From assembly GCA_964392175.1 (NCBI GenBank), contig CAYMOJ010000008.1:1-64000 (forward strand): a stretch of 64,000 nt of DNA. The letters run 5' to 3'. Origin of the DNA: Firm-04 sp964392175 (GTDB lineage: Bacteria > Bacillota > Clostridia > Oscillospirales > Ruminococcaceae). Shown here piece by piece: positions 26,601-38,994 of this stretch; position 1 is the stretch's first letter, and every line of letters begins with the position of its first letter. A program made the position numbers and the translations under genes. The notes beneath the pieces are model-generated. The model did no database searches, had not been told where the DNA came from, and saw nothing but the letters and a program-made list of their open reading frames with translations.

Positions 26601-27674
26601 TATATCGCACAAAAACGTAAGATCTCTGTGGGCGATAAGATGGCAGGTCGCCACGGTAACAAGGGCGTTGTTTCCCGTATTCTCCCCGAGGAGGATATGC
26701 CCTTCCTGGAAGATGGCACACCGCTGGATATCTGTTTGAACCCCTTGGGCGTTCCTTCCCGTATGAACATCGGTCAGGTGCTGGAAGTGCATCTCGGTAT
26801 GGCTGCCAAGGCACTGGGGTGGCATATCATGACTCCTGTTTTTGATGGCGCACACGAGGATGATATCCGTGCCTGCTACCGTAAGGTCGCAGAAAACAAT
26901 GCCGCTGCCAATGCCCAAAAAACCAAGCAGACCTTCGAGCTGCTACCCATGCAGAAGGTCATTGATACCGAATCTCTCACTTACTCCGAAGATTGTAAGT
27001 TTACCGTTTATGACGGCAGAACAGGCGAAAAGTTCGATAACCGCGTCACTGTCGGATATATGTACTACCTCAAGCTGCACCACCTGGTCGATGATAAGAT
27101 CCACGCACGTTCGGTTGGCCCTTACTCGCTGGTTACCCAGCAGCCTCTGGGCGGTAAGGCGCAGTTCGGCGGTCAGCGTTTTGGTGAGATGGAAGTTTGG
27201 GCACTGGAAGCATACGGCGCGGCTTATACCTTGCAGGAAATCCTTACGATTAAATCTGACGATACTACAGGACGCGTCAATACCTACGAAGCAATCGTCA
27301 AGGGGCAGAATGTTCCGAAGCCCGGTATTCCCGAAAGCTTCAAGGTTCTGGTCAAGGAACTTCGTTCTTTGGGTCTTGATGTACGTGTGCTTGACGCAGA
27401 TCAGCAGGAGATCGACCTCAAACAAAGCTTTGATGACGATTACGCCATGGACGGCCCCAAGGAATACAATGACGAGAACATCGCAGACACAACACACTAC
27501 GATGACGCAGCAATGGGCGATGCAGGCTACCTGCCTTCCAATGCAGAGGGAGAGGTCGACGAGGACATCACTTACACTGATGCAGGCTACGAGGATGACC
27601 TCAATGATGACGAGCTGCTCAGCGGTGACTTCGACGATGATCTGGACAGCAACGGCTACGACGAAGAAGACTGA
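23694..27674 (+). CDS. rpoB: DNA-directed RNA polymerase subunit beta
   Basis: A 1326-residue RNA polymerase beta subunit. The ATG at 23694 follows AGGAGG and gives the normal beginning (FGKINEVLQMPNLIEVQKNSY); the frame is open further upstream but that part lies in the leader. The rifampicin region SPLSQFMDQNNPLAELTHKRR and CPIETPEGPNIGLI are intact except that Pro replaces the usual Gln at E. coli position 510. Residues for DNA and nucleotide contacts (GRHGNKGVVSRILPEEDMPF) are present. About 80 strongly acidic residues (Asp/Glu/Tyr/Asn rich) extend the C-terminus beyond the usual end near LKQSFDDD. It is followed by rpoC after 117 bases. Confidence 0.98.
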   Translation: MSLQTNPGTQTEIAVTPKQVGKNQRMSFGKINEVLQMPNLIEVQKNSYQWFLTEGLREVFRDVAAITDFNGNLQLSFGDFKIDETPKYTIAECKERDVTYAAPLRVVASLWNKETDEVKKSEIFMGDFPLMTESGTFVINGAERVIVSQLVRSPGVYYASTRDKSGKDLFSATIIPNRGAWLEYEMDSNDVVYVRIDKNRKIPLTTFIRALGISSSEEILAMFGDDPRLRCTIEQKEVVVKEGSDKSSEPNTSGALLEVYKKMRPGEPATIDGAQTLLNNLFFDARRYDLARFGRYKYNKKLGIASRLVGHILSRPVINAMTGEVMAVEGQKVSYELAHEIEQAGVMEAFITVEVHRTRTDAKKHETISELVTREIKVLGNGMVDLAGYVDCDPTELGISEKVSAKVLSAILEEAGDDHDLLLETIKRRADELVPKHIVRDDIFASISYFCNLCDGVGTVDDIDHLGNRRIRSVGELLQNQFRIGFARMERTIRERMSLQGADAEGLSPQALVNIRPITAAIKEFFGSSPLSQFMDQNNPLAELTHKRRLSALGPGGLSRDRAGFEVRDVHYSHYGRMCPIETPEGPNIGLISYLASFARINAYGFIEAPYRRVDKATGVVTDEVLYMTADTEDLYYVAQANEKLTEDGKFAKKRVTARHRDQIIECDRELIDFMDISPKMVVSVATAMIPFLENDDANRALMGSNMQRQAVPLLKTERPFVGTGMEYKAAVDSGVCILAREAGTVVSVSADEIVIRHGNREDDLTTYRLTKFKRSNQGTCINQRPIVNVGETVEKGQVIADGPATCDGEISLGKNALIGFMTWEGYNYEDAVLLNERLVREDVFTSVHIEEYEIECRDTKLGPEEITRDIPNVGDDALKDLDERGIIRIGAEVHAGDILVGKVTPKGETELTAEERLLRAIFGEKAREVRDNSLKVPHGEAGIIVDVKIFDRTNCDELGPGVNMMVRCYIAQKRKISVGDKMAGRHGNKGVVSRILPEEDMPFLEDGTPLDICLNPLGVPSRMNIGQVLEVHLGMAAKALGWHIMTPVFDGAHEDDIRACYRKVAENNAAANAQKTKQTFELLPMQKVIDTESLTYSEDCKFTVYDGRTGEKFDNRVTVGYMYYLKLHHLVDDKIHARSVGPYSLVTQQPLGGKAQFGGQRFGEMEVWALEAYGAAYTLQEILTIKSDDTTGRVNTYEAIVKGQNVPKPGIPESFKVLVKELRSLGLDVRVLDADQQEIDLKQSFDDDYAMDGPKEYNDENIADTTHYDDAAMGDAGYLPSNAEGEVDEDITYTDAGYEDDLNDDELLSGDFDDDLDSNGYDEED

Positions 27675-27791
27675 TCGCGAATCCTTTTTGATTATCTCGG
27701 TTGATGCCCCGCTTCTGTCGCGGGGTATCTACCACGTTTGATGCATCATCCGTTTGTTTTGTAAATAGTAGACGATTTAGGAGGGAACGCT

Positions 27792-31604
<3,813 letters not shown>

Positions 31605-31614
31605 TTTACAAAGC

Positions 31615-31650
31615 AAAACCGCTGTTTTCAACGAAAACAGCGGTTTTTTT
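31615..31650. terminator. Bidirectional intrinsic terminator between rpoC and the HAD gene
   Basis: AAAACCGCTGTTTT (31615-31628) pairs with AAAACAGCGG plus the first Ts, around a 5-base loop, and is followed by a T-run (31644-31650). The complementary strand also ends in TTTT, so it can serve the convergent HAD phosphatase gene as well. Confidence 0.92.
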
Positions 31651-31709
31651 CTCGCCAAAAAGTCTGAAACACTCGGCGATACATCCACGATCATTTGCTT
31701 TTGATATGT

Positions 31710-32537
31710 TCACGAGTGGTGTCTTTTTACAAAGTACGCGATCCAATCGGCAAAAAAGTCCTCACCAAAGCCATACGGAGAAACATATCCGCCAAGTTGC
31801 TGCACAGCTTCTTTTACTACAGATTGCGCATCGGCGGGGCAGGCGCAAAGATCAGCAGCGGCAAGCATGGTCAAATCGTTGTCAAAATCCCCCGATGCAC
31901 CAATGATTGTCCCTTTCGGCAACATTTCACGCAGCATCGGCAGGGCCGCCCCCTTGGAAACGCCCTTCGGCAACAGTTCCAAAAAACAGGAGTGAGAGCG
32001 CGTAAAATCAAGATAAGCAAAGCGCGGTTGCGCAACATATGCCAAAAGACGATCAATGATCTCAGCAGGGGCAGCAAACAATGCCTTAAAGCAGGCTGTT
32101 GCATCCATGTCAGCAAGGTCAGCATTGCTTGCTTGCACCTTGGCAATTTCTAAATGCCTATGCTCATACTCGCTGTTCTGCACAACGAATATTCCCTCAC
32201 TGTTGAGCATTTCCACACCAATTTCTTTAGACATCCCCATAATCTCCGCAATGGCTTCCTTCGCTTGCTGTGGCAATGTGGTAGCGCACACATTGCATTG
32301 ATTTTTCCAGTCATATATCAGCGCGCCATTATACATCACCGCAGGAAAATCCGGCTGTAGCTGCTGCAAATAAGGACTCGTTGCTTCCATGCCTCTGCCC
32401 GTAGCAACACTGAACAATCCGCCCATTGCACGAAAATCTGCAATTGCCTTTGCATTGCCGGGAGAAAGTGTTTTGTTGGCACGCAGTAATGTACCATCCA
32501 TGTCAGTCAACAGTGCAAGTTTTGGTTGCATTTGCAT
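31710..32537 (-). CDS. Cof-type HAD-superfamily phosphatase
   Basis: A protein of about 275 residues with HAD motif I LLTDMDGTLL, motif II SVATGRG, and the C-terminal motif ASGDFDNDLTMLAAAD with the metal-binding Asp pair. The large cap domain between motifs II and III is of the Cof (IIB) type, acting on sugar or nucleotide phosphates in the cytoplasm. The second of three close ATGs (32537) is preferred because the first leaves only two bases to AAAGGA. The exact substrate is unknown. It lies 24 bases after rluD. Confidence 0.88.
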   Translation of the reverse strand: MQMQPKLALLTDMDGTLLRANKTLSPGNAKAIADFRAMGGLFSVATGRGMEATSPYLQQLQPDFPAVMYNGALIYDWKNQCNVCATTLPQQAKEAIAEIMGMSKEIGVEMLNSEGIFVVQNSEYEHRHLEIAKVQASNADLADMDATACFKALFAAPAEIIDRLLAYVAQPRFAYLDFTRSHSCFLELLPKGVSKGAALPMLREMLPKGTIIGASGDFDNDLTMLAAADLCACPADAQSVVKEAVQQLGGYVSPYGFGEDFFADWIAYFVKRHHS

Positions 32538-32561
32538 AGTCATATTCCTTTCCGCAGTGTG

Positions 32562-33476
32562 CTACAAGCGGCTGATCTGCCGCAATACCGCTTGAAAATA
32601 ATCGGGCAATTCACAAGTAAAACACATTTTCTGCCCTGTAATGGGATGGGTAAATCGCAGTTCCCGCGCGTGAAGGCACTGTCCCTGCAACCCCTTCACT
32701 GCTTTGCCATAAACCTCATCACCGTACACAGGATGCCCAATATACCGCATATGCACGCGGATCTGATGGGTTCTTCCGGTTTCCAATCGGCACTGAATAT
32801 GTGTGTGCTGCGCGTACTGTGCAAGCGTTGTGTAGTGGGTAACCGCCTCACGGCTATTGCGTTCGTGAACGCTCATCTTCTGCCGATTGTTTGGATCTCT
32901 GCCAATAGGCGCGTTGATTGTACCCTCAGCATTTTTCAATCTGCCACAAATAACTGCCTCATAAGTTCTGCCGCAGCTATGGTCTGCAATCTGCGTGGCA
33001 AGTCCCAGATGTGCAGCATCCGTTTTGGCAACTACGAGCAATCCACTGGTATCACGGTCAATACGATGCACAATACCAGGGCGGATGACGCCATTGATAC
33101 CGGAAAGTTGCCCCTTGCAGTGATGCAACAGTGCATTGACCAAGGTGCCATCGGGGTGTCCCGGTGCAGGATGCACCACCATACCTTTCGGTTTATTAAT
33201 CACAAGCAGATGCGCATCCTCGAATACAACATTCAGGGGAATATCCTGTGGTGTCGCTTCCATCAACACAGGCTCTGGGATCGTTAATGACAGTATGTCA
33301 TCTTTTTTCAGACGATCATTCTTTTTTGCCGGGGTTCCATTCAACAACAAATGCCCCTCTGCAATCAGATTTTGTGCCACAGAGCGCGTCAGCTGTGGGC
33401 ATTGCTTTGACACCCATGCATCTACCCTTGCACCGGCATCTTCAACCGATGCTCGCAATATCAACGGCTCAGCCAT
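32562..33476 (-). CDS. rluD: Ribosomal large subunit pseudouridine synthase, RluD family
   Basis: A 304-residue enzyme that isomerises uridines in 23S rRNA. An N-terminal S4 domain (about 10-75, VDAWVSKQCPQLTRSVAQNLI) precedes the catalytic domain. The catalytic Asp is in VHRIDRDTSGLLVVAK, and RTHQIRVHMRYIGHPVYGD is the conserved C-terminal motif. The start at MAEPLIL overlaps the end of lspA by 8 bases and follows AGAGGA. RluD-family members downstream of lspA are common in Firmicutes. Confidence 0.94.
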   Translation of the reverse strand: MAEPLILRASVEDAGARVDAWVSKQCPQLTRSVAQNLIAEGHLLLNGTPAKKNDRLKKDDILSLTIPEPVLMEATPQDIPLNVVFEDAHLLVINKPKGMVVHPAPGHPDGTLVNALLHHCKGQLSGINGVIRPGIVHRIDRDTSGLLVVAKTDAAHLGLATQIADHSCGRTYEAVICGRLKNAEGTINAPIGRDPNNRQKMSVHERNSREAVTHYTTLAQYAQHTHIQCRLETGRTHQIRVHMRYIGHPVYGDEVYGKAVKGLQGQCLHARELRFTHPITGQKMCFTCELPDYFQAVLRQISRL

Positions 33477-34071
33477 TGTTTTCCTCTGTACCGGCTTCTG
33501 GCAACTGCTCTGCTTCGGGAAGCAATTTCGCTTCAGGCAACAACGGTGCTTCCCTTTCAAATGGCACACGCTTTGCATTGGGAAGCTTTTTTACTGTTGG
33601 CTCTTCCTTTTCCACAAACAGTATGCAGATGATCAACAATATCACACCAATGCTAACGCAACAATCGGCAAAGTTAAAAATGGCAAAATCAAACAGCTGC
33701 AAATCAAGATAATCCACCACTGCACCACCACGAAAAATACGGTCAATGAGATTTCCAATGCCACCTGCGATCATCAGAGGCAGCGTGACCAGCACCCATC
33801 GATGTTCACGATAGAAGCGGTGAAGCATTACGACACAGAACACGATCATAATCAGCGGAAAAACAATGAGAAATACCCTAGAGCCACTCAAAATACTGAA
33901 CGCTGCGCCCGTATTTTCTGTATAGGTAAGATGCATCCAGTCAAAATCCCCAATGGGCAGAAAGCTGCGCGAGGGTTGCCCCTGCAAATTCTCAATTGCC
34001 CAGATTTTAACCCACTGATCAACGCCCACAAGTGCCGCAATAGCGGCATAAATAGCAACAAACAGCCACAT
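33469..34071 (-). CDS. lspA: Lipoprotein signal peptidase (signal peptidase II)
   Basis: A membrane aspartyl protease that removes signal peptides from lipoproteins. Four spans are visible in the first 155 residues, and the two catalytic Asp motifs are GNLIDRIFRGGAVVDY and FNFADCCVSIG. The protein has 200 residues because of a cytosolic tail of about 40 residues rich in Pro, Glu and Leu (repeats such as LLPEAKLLPEAEQLPEA). Its likely clients in this window include the CapA-like, GerAC and GH74 lipoproteins. It overlaps rluD. Confidence 0.95.
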   Translation of the reverse strand: MWLFVAIYAAIAALVGVDQWVKIWAIENLQGQPSRSFLPIGDFDWMHLTYTENTGAAFSILSGSRVFLIVFPLIMIVFCVVMLHRFYREHRWVLVTLPLMIAGGIGNLIDRIFRGGAVVDYLDLQLFDFAIFNFADCCVSIGVILLIICILFVEKEEPTVKKLPNAKRVPFEREAPLLPEAKLLPEAEQLPEAGTEENNG

Positions 34072-34091
34072 AAGTCATTCTCCTTTGGCAT

Positions 34092-34136
34092 AAATGAAAG
34101 AAAGCCACCTGCCACGCAATCAGCAAGCAGGTGACT
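34092..34136 (-). terminator. Probable terminator after divIVA
   Basis: CACCTGC and GCAGGTG (34106-34112 and 34127-34133) form a stem with a 14-base loop, followed on the minus strand by CTTTCTTT. It sits about 100 bases after the divIVA stop and just upstream of lspA. The T-tract is interrupted, so the strength is uncertain. Confidence 0.45.
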
Positions 34137-34230
34137 TTTAAAAAATCACATTGCGTGAAGGAAACGTTGCACAAAGCCTACCTGACGGTTTGGCGGCATC
34201 TCTGCACAGCCAACTTTATGCAGCACTACC

Positions 34231-35028
34231 TTAGGAACGCTTTTTGCGGCGATCATCACGGCGACGGTCATCACGACGGCTGCCAAATTGCAGATCGCTG
34301 AAGCGGCTCTCCTGCTCGGCGCGCACTGCCTCGCGGGAAAACTCAGAAGTACGGAAAGGATCAACCTTCGGCTCGGTCATCTTCTCCTCCGCAACAGGGG
34401 AATCGCCCCACGCGTCGGTAGCAGTATCCCAGCTATCAGAATCCGTAGGCAGCACCTCTACTTCGGATGCCTCCACTGTTTCGTTTTCCGCAACCTCTAC
34501 AACATCATTCCCCGCATCCGATGCACCCACTTCGTCAGCATCCTCACTGACGGCATCGGGCAACTGAGAAATCAGCTCAAGATGCTCCTTGTACATCTCA
34601 AACAGGGTCTTTTTGAAGTTTGCGACCTGACGCTGTGCAGTCACCAAAGCCTGATTTTCCTGCTCTAGCTGCTCAGCAGTATGGCGCAGTTGCTCCTCCT
34701 GCTGCTCCATCGCGGCAGCGTGCAAGGTGGCAGCCTGTGCCTTGGCCTCCTCCTCAATGGAAGCAGCCTTTGCATTGGCTTCGGCAAGCACCTCACGCGC
34801 CTGTCGTTGCGCACCAATCAGTGCATTCTTCAGATCCTCTTCGTCCGCCTTGTACTCACGAACCTTATCGGCAAGCAGCTGCACCTTGTTGTTCGCATCG
34901 GCAAGCTCCTGCTCCATCACGCGCAGATCGTTTTCGATCTCCGCCATAAAAGCATCCACTTCCTCAGGATTATAGCCAAACTTGATCTTTTCAAACTTTT
35001 TCTTGCGGATATCCTTTGCGGTCATCAT
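34231..35028 (-). CDS. divIVA: DivIVA-domain cell division/polarity protein
   Basis: A 265-residue protein. The N-terminal DivIVA domain is recognisable by KIKFGYNPEEVDAFM (about 15-30), where the family binds curved membranes. A long coiled coil rich in Ala, Glu and Gln spans about 30-160. An acidic region follows, and the C-terminus is a strongly basic RRDDRRRDDRRKKRS tail. It lies 35 bases after sepF in the conserved yggS-sepF-divIVA division cluster. Confidence 0.92.
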   Translation of the reverse strand: MMTAKDIRKKKFEKIKFGYNPEEVDAFMAEIENDLRVMEQELADANNKVQLLADKVREYKADEEDLKNALIGAQRQAREVLAEANAKAASIEEEAKAQAATLHAAAMEQQEEQLRHTAEQLEQENQALVTAQRQVANFKKTLFEMYKEHLELISQLPDAVSEDADEVGASDAGNDVVEVAENETVEASEVEVLPTDSDSWDTATDAWGDSPVAEEKMTEPKVDPFRTSEFSREAVRAEQESRFSDLQFGSRRDDRRRDDRRKKRS

Positions 35029-35063
35029 GTGGTAAACTCCTCTCTCGATTGCGTATATGCAGC

Positions 35064-35651
35064 TTACATCATAGAAACGCCGTTGGATTCCAGTTCATTG
35101 ACGAGATCTTCGCCGATAAAGCCGACATTGTAGGGCGTAATGATGTAGGTCAGATTGGCAACGGGCTTGAGACTGCCGCCGTTTGCATAGGCAACGCCAA
35201 CCAAAAAGTCGATGATTCTGCGCTTGTTGCTAGCATCGGCAGTTTCCAGATTCAGCACAACAGTCCTCTTGGCAATCAGGTGGTCTGCAATTTGCTTTGC
35301 GTCGCTGTAAACCTCAGGTTTTACCAGAACCACCTGCAACTGCGCAGTCGCCTGGATATTTACAACCTTGCTACGCTGCTCTGCATGATCAATCACAGCG
35401 GGTGCAGTGCGTGCGGTTGCAACACTACCTGCAGAAGCATATCCACCGGCATCACCATAGCGAGATGTGCGGGATGCCTCAGATGCATACTCGCGATCGG
35501 AAGTGAACTCACGGGCTGACTTTCCCTCTCTTGCCTCTTTGGATTCTCTGCTCCACTTAGAGTCAGAACGGGAATCACGCTCGATATCCACCTCGTCGCC
35601 GTCATCCTCCTTGGGGGCTACAAAGTCAACGATCTTGTTCCAAAAGCTCAT
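35064..35651 (-). CDS. sepF: Cell division protein SepF
   Basis: A 195-residue protein starting MSFWNKIVDFV after AAGGAGA. The N-terminal amphipathic helix, which binds membrane in the family, is followed by a charged linker rich in Arg, Glu and Ser (about 15-85). The SepF core then runs from about residue 105, with VVLVKPEVYSDAKQIADHL, VVLNLETADASNKRRIIDFL and the closing ITPYNVGF. SepF tethers FtsZ to the membrane. The linker is longer than in Bacillus. Confidence 0.94.
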   Translation of the reverse strand: MSFWNKIVDFVAPKEDDGDEVDIERDSRSDSKWSRESKEAREGKSAREFTSDREYASEASRTSRYGDAGGYASAGSVATARTAPAVIDHAEQRSKVVNIQATAQLQVVLVKPEVYSDAKQIADHLIAKRTVVLNLETADASNKRRIIDFLVGVAYANGGSLKPVANLTYIITPYNVGFIGEDLVNELESNGVSMM

Positions 35652-35712
35652 GGTAATTCTCCTTTTCTTTCGTTTTTGGGTTTCTGATATTCCACAGCCT
35701 TGCGGCTGTAAA

Positions 35713-36435
35713 TCACAGGGTACTTTCAGGCTTTGCGTGGTACACACGCGGCCCAAACAAAGCGCTGCCAAGTCTGACCATGGTAGAGCCGTGGCGCACG
35801 GCAGACGCGTAATCCCCCGACATACCCATAGATAACACGGGCAGCGGAGCAATCTGCTGCATTTTCTGATAGAGCGCAGCGATTTGTGCAAACATCGCAT
35901 CTGCTTGTGCTTCACAGCAAACCGGTGGGGGAATGGTCATCAGCCCTCTTACCGCAAGATGCGGCATTGCCATCACCTCACGCAGCAAGTCCGGCAAATC
36001 GCTTGCCATTACACCGGATTTGCTTTCTTCGCCTGCGGCATTCAGTTCCAGCAACACAGGCTGGGTGATTTGCAAAGCGGCGGCTTCTTTTTCAATGGCA
36101 GCGGCAAGGCGCACGCTGTCCACAGAGTGAATCAAGGTCACATCGCCCACGATCTGCTTGACCTTATTGGTTTGCAGATGACCGATGAATTGTACCTCGG
36201 CGGCGGGGTCGTATGCCTCCCGCTTGGAGAGGTACTCCTGCACGCGGTTCTCACCAAGCACATGAATCCCTGCAGAAACAGCAACATTGACAAGTTCCGG
36301 TGCAACGGTTTTGGTCACAGCCATCAACGTGACCGAATCGGGATCTCTGCCGCAAGCCGCACAAGTCGCACGGATCTTTTCCTGTGCTTCCTTACAGCGC
36401 TGCAACACAGCAGTACATTCGATTTCAGTTACCAT
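35713..36435 (-). CDS. yggS: PLP homeostasis protein (YggS/YlmE family)
   Basis: A 240-residue single-domain pyridoxal-phosphate-binding protein. The PLP lysine is Lys42 in LMAVTKT, and HVLGENRVQEYLSK, QFIGHLQTNKVK and SMGMSGDYASAV (phosphate-binding loop) are all conserved. It controls free PLP and amino acid balance rather than acting as a racemase. It lies directly upstream of sepF, as ylmE does in Bacillus, and overlaps the HlyD-like gene by 11 bases. Confidence 0.94.
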   Translation of the reverse strand: MVTEIECTAVLQRCKEAQEKIRATCAACGRDPDSVTLMAVTKTVAPELVNVAVSAGIHVLGENRVQEYLSKREAYDPAAEVQFIGHLQTNKVKQIVGDVTLIHSVDSVRLAAAIEKEAAALQITQPVLLELNAAGEESKSGVMASDLPDLLREVMAMPHLAVRGLMTIPPPVCCEAQADAMFAQIAALYQKMQQIAPLPVLSMGMSGDYASAVRHGSTMVRLGSALFGPRVYHAKPESTL

Positions 36436-37678
36436 CAGCCATCACTCCATCCACGATAATATCGTCGTACAGCGCAACATAATCCGCGCCGGCATTGAGC
36501 CTTGAAAGATAGAAATCCTCCGCCTCATACACGATATCCAGTTTCTTGAACGTAGCATTCTCGCCCACAAGAATCCACACACCCATATAGCGGTTTGTGG
36601 TAGTGTATTTAGAGCCATCTTCACCCTCTACCGTTTCCTCAATATCAAGAAAGCGAATGGCAGAGCGTGGGATCTTCACTCCCTCCACGGTTTCGCGCAC
36701 GATCTCTACGCGCTCGGTGCGGTGCTGCACGATATCATAAGTCATGGTTTCGCAGCGCAAAATGATCTGTGTTTCGCCGATATTACCGGCAGAGGTCAGC
36801 GAAACAACCTCTGCGCTCATGGTTTCCGTAGAGGAATCGGAGCGAACACGCAGCACATCCCCTTCCGAGAGGCGAAGGGTTGTATTATCAAATATGCCCA
36901 CAATATACCATACATAACCATCCACCAGCTTTCCGATCACGCCTGTATGATCGGCGGTATAGGCACCGTCATCGTTAACGGCAGCAAGCTGCTCCTGGGT
37001 CAACGAGCCGATGGTATCCACAGTAAGCTGTGTCTCATATCCGTCAATATAGCTGATGAAATACGCGCTCTCCTCTGCAGTAATGACCTCTTTCGGACTC
37101 GTTTTTTTTGCCTCCAGCGCAGTAATTTCCTGCTGCAATGCAGAAATACGCTCGGTAAAATCCACATCATCCTCAGTAATCTTCTGATAGGTACTCATCA
37201 ATGCAGCCAGCTCGTTTTTTTCCTCCACGATGCTTTCCAACCGGCCTTGCTCACGCATTTTGATCAATGCCTTATACTGGTCATGAATCAATGTCGCGAG
37301 ATTAGAGGGCTGTGCATTTTCGCTCGTTCCAAGGTTTTCGATTTTGTTCAGCAGTGCAAGCTCGTCCTGTTTTTCCGCAATCAGATTACGCAGGTCGATC
37401 TGCTCCTCGGAAGTATACACCTCTGCGATCACGCTGCCGACGCCAAGCTTTGCGCCATCGGCAACGCAATAGCGCACCACGCCGCTGCCGGAATACTTTG
37501 TGACGGTTTCATCGCGGACATACACGCCCTGGAAGGATTCCGCCTCACTGACAGACCCATACACGGCGGTTTCGGTTTTATAATCGCGGTTAAAGAGGTT
37601 GAAGATCATGCTGACCACCAGCATGACGATGAACGCAACGACGAGCCCTTGCAGGATTCGCGTTGTGATCTCATTCAT
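36425..37678 (-). CDS. HlyD-like membrane-anchored protein
   Basis: A 417-residue protein with one N-terminal membrane span (LVVAFIVMLVVSMIFNLF, about 12-30). An HlyD/RND-adaptor-like arrangement follows: a lipoyl-like half (VVRYCVADGAKLGVGSVIAEVY), a coiled coil (about 95-195), and a beta-rich C-terminal part. Proteins of this kind are commonly found next to yggS and sepF in clostridia. No exporter gene is adjacent, so a role in the envelope or division rather than in efflux is possible. It starts 4 bases after hfq ends. Confidence 0.8.
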   Translation of the reverse strand: MNEITTRILQGLVVAFIVMLVVSMIFNLFNRDYKTETAVYGSVSEAESFQGVYVRDETVTKYSGSGVVRYCVADGAKLGVGSVIAEVYTSEEQIDLRNLIAEKQDELALLNKIENLGTSENAQPSNLATLIHDQYKALIKMREQGRLESIVEEKNELAALMSTYQKITEDDVDFTERISALQQEITALEAKKTSPKEVITAEESAYFISYIDGYETQLTVDTIGSLTQEQLAAVNDDGAYTADHTGVIGKLVDGYVWYIVGIFDNTTLRLSEGDVLRVRSDSSTETMSAEVVSLTSAGNIGETQIILRCETMTYDIVQHRTERVEIVRETVEGVKIPRSAIRFLDIEETVEGEDGSKYTTTNRYMGVWILVGENATFKKLDIVYEAEDFYLSRLNAGADYVALYDDIIVDGVMADGN

Positions 37679-37682
37679 GGCT

Positions 37683-37925
37683 TCAGCCCTCTTCCTTCTC
37701 AGCTGCGTCCAGAATGGAGATCGGTCTCATGGGGATAATGGTAGAGATGGCGTGCTTGTAAACAAGCTGCTGCTTGCCATCGCAATCCAAGATCACGATA
37801 TAGCTGTCGAAGCCACGGACAACGCCCCTGAACTGATAGCCATTGGTCAGAAAAATGGTCAAAGAGATACGCTCTTTGCGTGCCTGATTCAAAAAAACGT
37901 CCTGTAAATTCAAAGTTTTGCTCAT
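37683..37925 (-). CDS. hfq: RNA chaperone Hfq
   Basis: An 80-residue Sm-like protein that promotes small RNA-mRNA pairing. The Sm1 motif LTIFLTNGYQFRGVVRGFDSYIVIL and the Sm2 region YKHAISTI are clear, and the proximal-face QARKERI region is present. It follows miaA at 107 bases, matching the widespread miaA-hfq order. The start follows GAGG with a long spacer. Confidence 0.95.
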   Translation of the reverse strand: MSKTLNLQDVFLNQARKERISLTIFLTNGYQFRGVVRGFDSYIVILDCDGKQQLVYKHAISTIIPMRPISILDAAEKEEG

Positions 37926-38032
37926 AAAGTCGGCGCCTCATTTCTTTCCTTAGATTATGTGTCTGTTCGGTGAAGACGGTCTTGCTTTTCTTACAAAGCA
38001 GGTACCGATACAACTCCGCAATCTACATTATA

Positions 38033-38980
38033 TCACAACTCGCCGTTTTTGGCTATGATTTTTTGGCATTTCAAAAAAATTTCCAGATTATCACAAATAT
38101 GGTCTCTGTAAATCCAGTTGATTTGCTCATTTCGACGAAACCACGTACCCTGTCGCTTCGCATATCGTCTGGTTTCCTGCTTCAGCTTGGCGATGCAATC
38201 CGTCATAGAAGCCTCCCCGCACAGCCACGGCAACAATTCTTTATACCCGATGGCAGCTGCGGCAGTGGCACGGCGGCGGTGACTTTCATATTCCTCACGC
38301 ACTTCATCGGCAAGACCCATTTCCAGCATACGATCAACGCGGCAATCAATGCGATTATATAACTTTTGGCGATCAGCAAATCCAATCCCGAACCATGTCA
38401 CATCCCACGGTGGTGGCACACTGCGACTTTGTCTTGCAAACTCGCTGAGTGTCGTGCCGGTCAGCTCATAAACCTCCAACGCACGGATCACCCTGCGCAA
38501 ATTATTCTCATGCAGCTTTGCCGCAGATTCAGGATCGCACTGCTGCAATCTGGAAAGCAAGGCAGCTGCGCCCTCAGTCTCTGCTTCAGATGCCAAACGG
38601 TCGCGCACTGCCTGTGAAGATGGCACATCAGGAAATTGGATATTCTCCAGCAGGCTGTCGATGTACAATCCTGTGCCGCCCACCACAATGGGCAGTTTGC
38701 CTCTTGCATGGATATCAGCAATGGTCGCACGGGCATACTCCACATAATCGGCAACGGAATAGGGTGTTTCGGGGGATAGCATACCAATGAGATGATGCGG
38801 CACACCACGCATTTCCTCTTCAGTAGGCTTGGCGGTGGCGATATCCAGTCCCTGATATATCTGCATGGAATCGGCTGAAACCACTTCGCCGTTATAATGC
38901 AGCGCAAGCTGCACGCCTAAGTCCGTCTTACCTGATGCAGTTGCACCGACCACTGCCCATACGGGCGGTTTTTGCGGCAA
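38033..38980 (-). CDS. miaA: tRNA dimethylallyltransferase
   Basis: A 315-residue enzyme that adds dimethylallyl to A37 of tRNAs. The P-loop VVGATASGKTDLG opens the protein, followed by SADSMQIYQGLDIATAKPT, GGTGLYIDSLL and RRYAKRQGTWFRR. The start is set at TTG (38980), which lies eight bases after AAAGGAG. The frame is open further upstream, but that part overlaps mutL and is not conserved. It starts 14 bases after mutL ends. Confidence 0.93.
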   Translation of the reverse strand: MPQKPPVWAVVGATASGKTDLGVQLALHYNGEVVSADSMQIYQGLDIATAKPTEEEMRGVPHHLIGMLSPETPYSVADYVEYARATIADIHARGKLPIVVGGTGLYIDSLLENIQFPDVPSSQAVRDRLASEAETEGAAALLSRLQQCDPESAAKLHENNLRRVIRALEVYELTGTTLSEFARQSRSVPPPWDVTWFGIGFADRQKLYNRIDCRVDRMLEMGLADEVREEYESHRRRATAAAAIGYKELLPWLCGEASMTDCIAKLKQETRRYAKRQGTWFRRNEQINWIYRDHICDNLEIFLKCQKIIAKNGEL

Positions 38981-38994
38981 AGTGAACACTCCTT

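Noticed and set aside
33469..33510. An LPEAG string at the end of LspA as a sortase signal
   Set aside because: It lacks the following hydrophobic span and basic tail, and lies on the cytosolic side of a multi-span protein.
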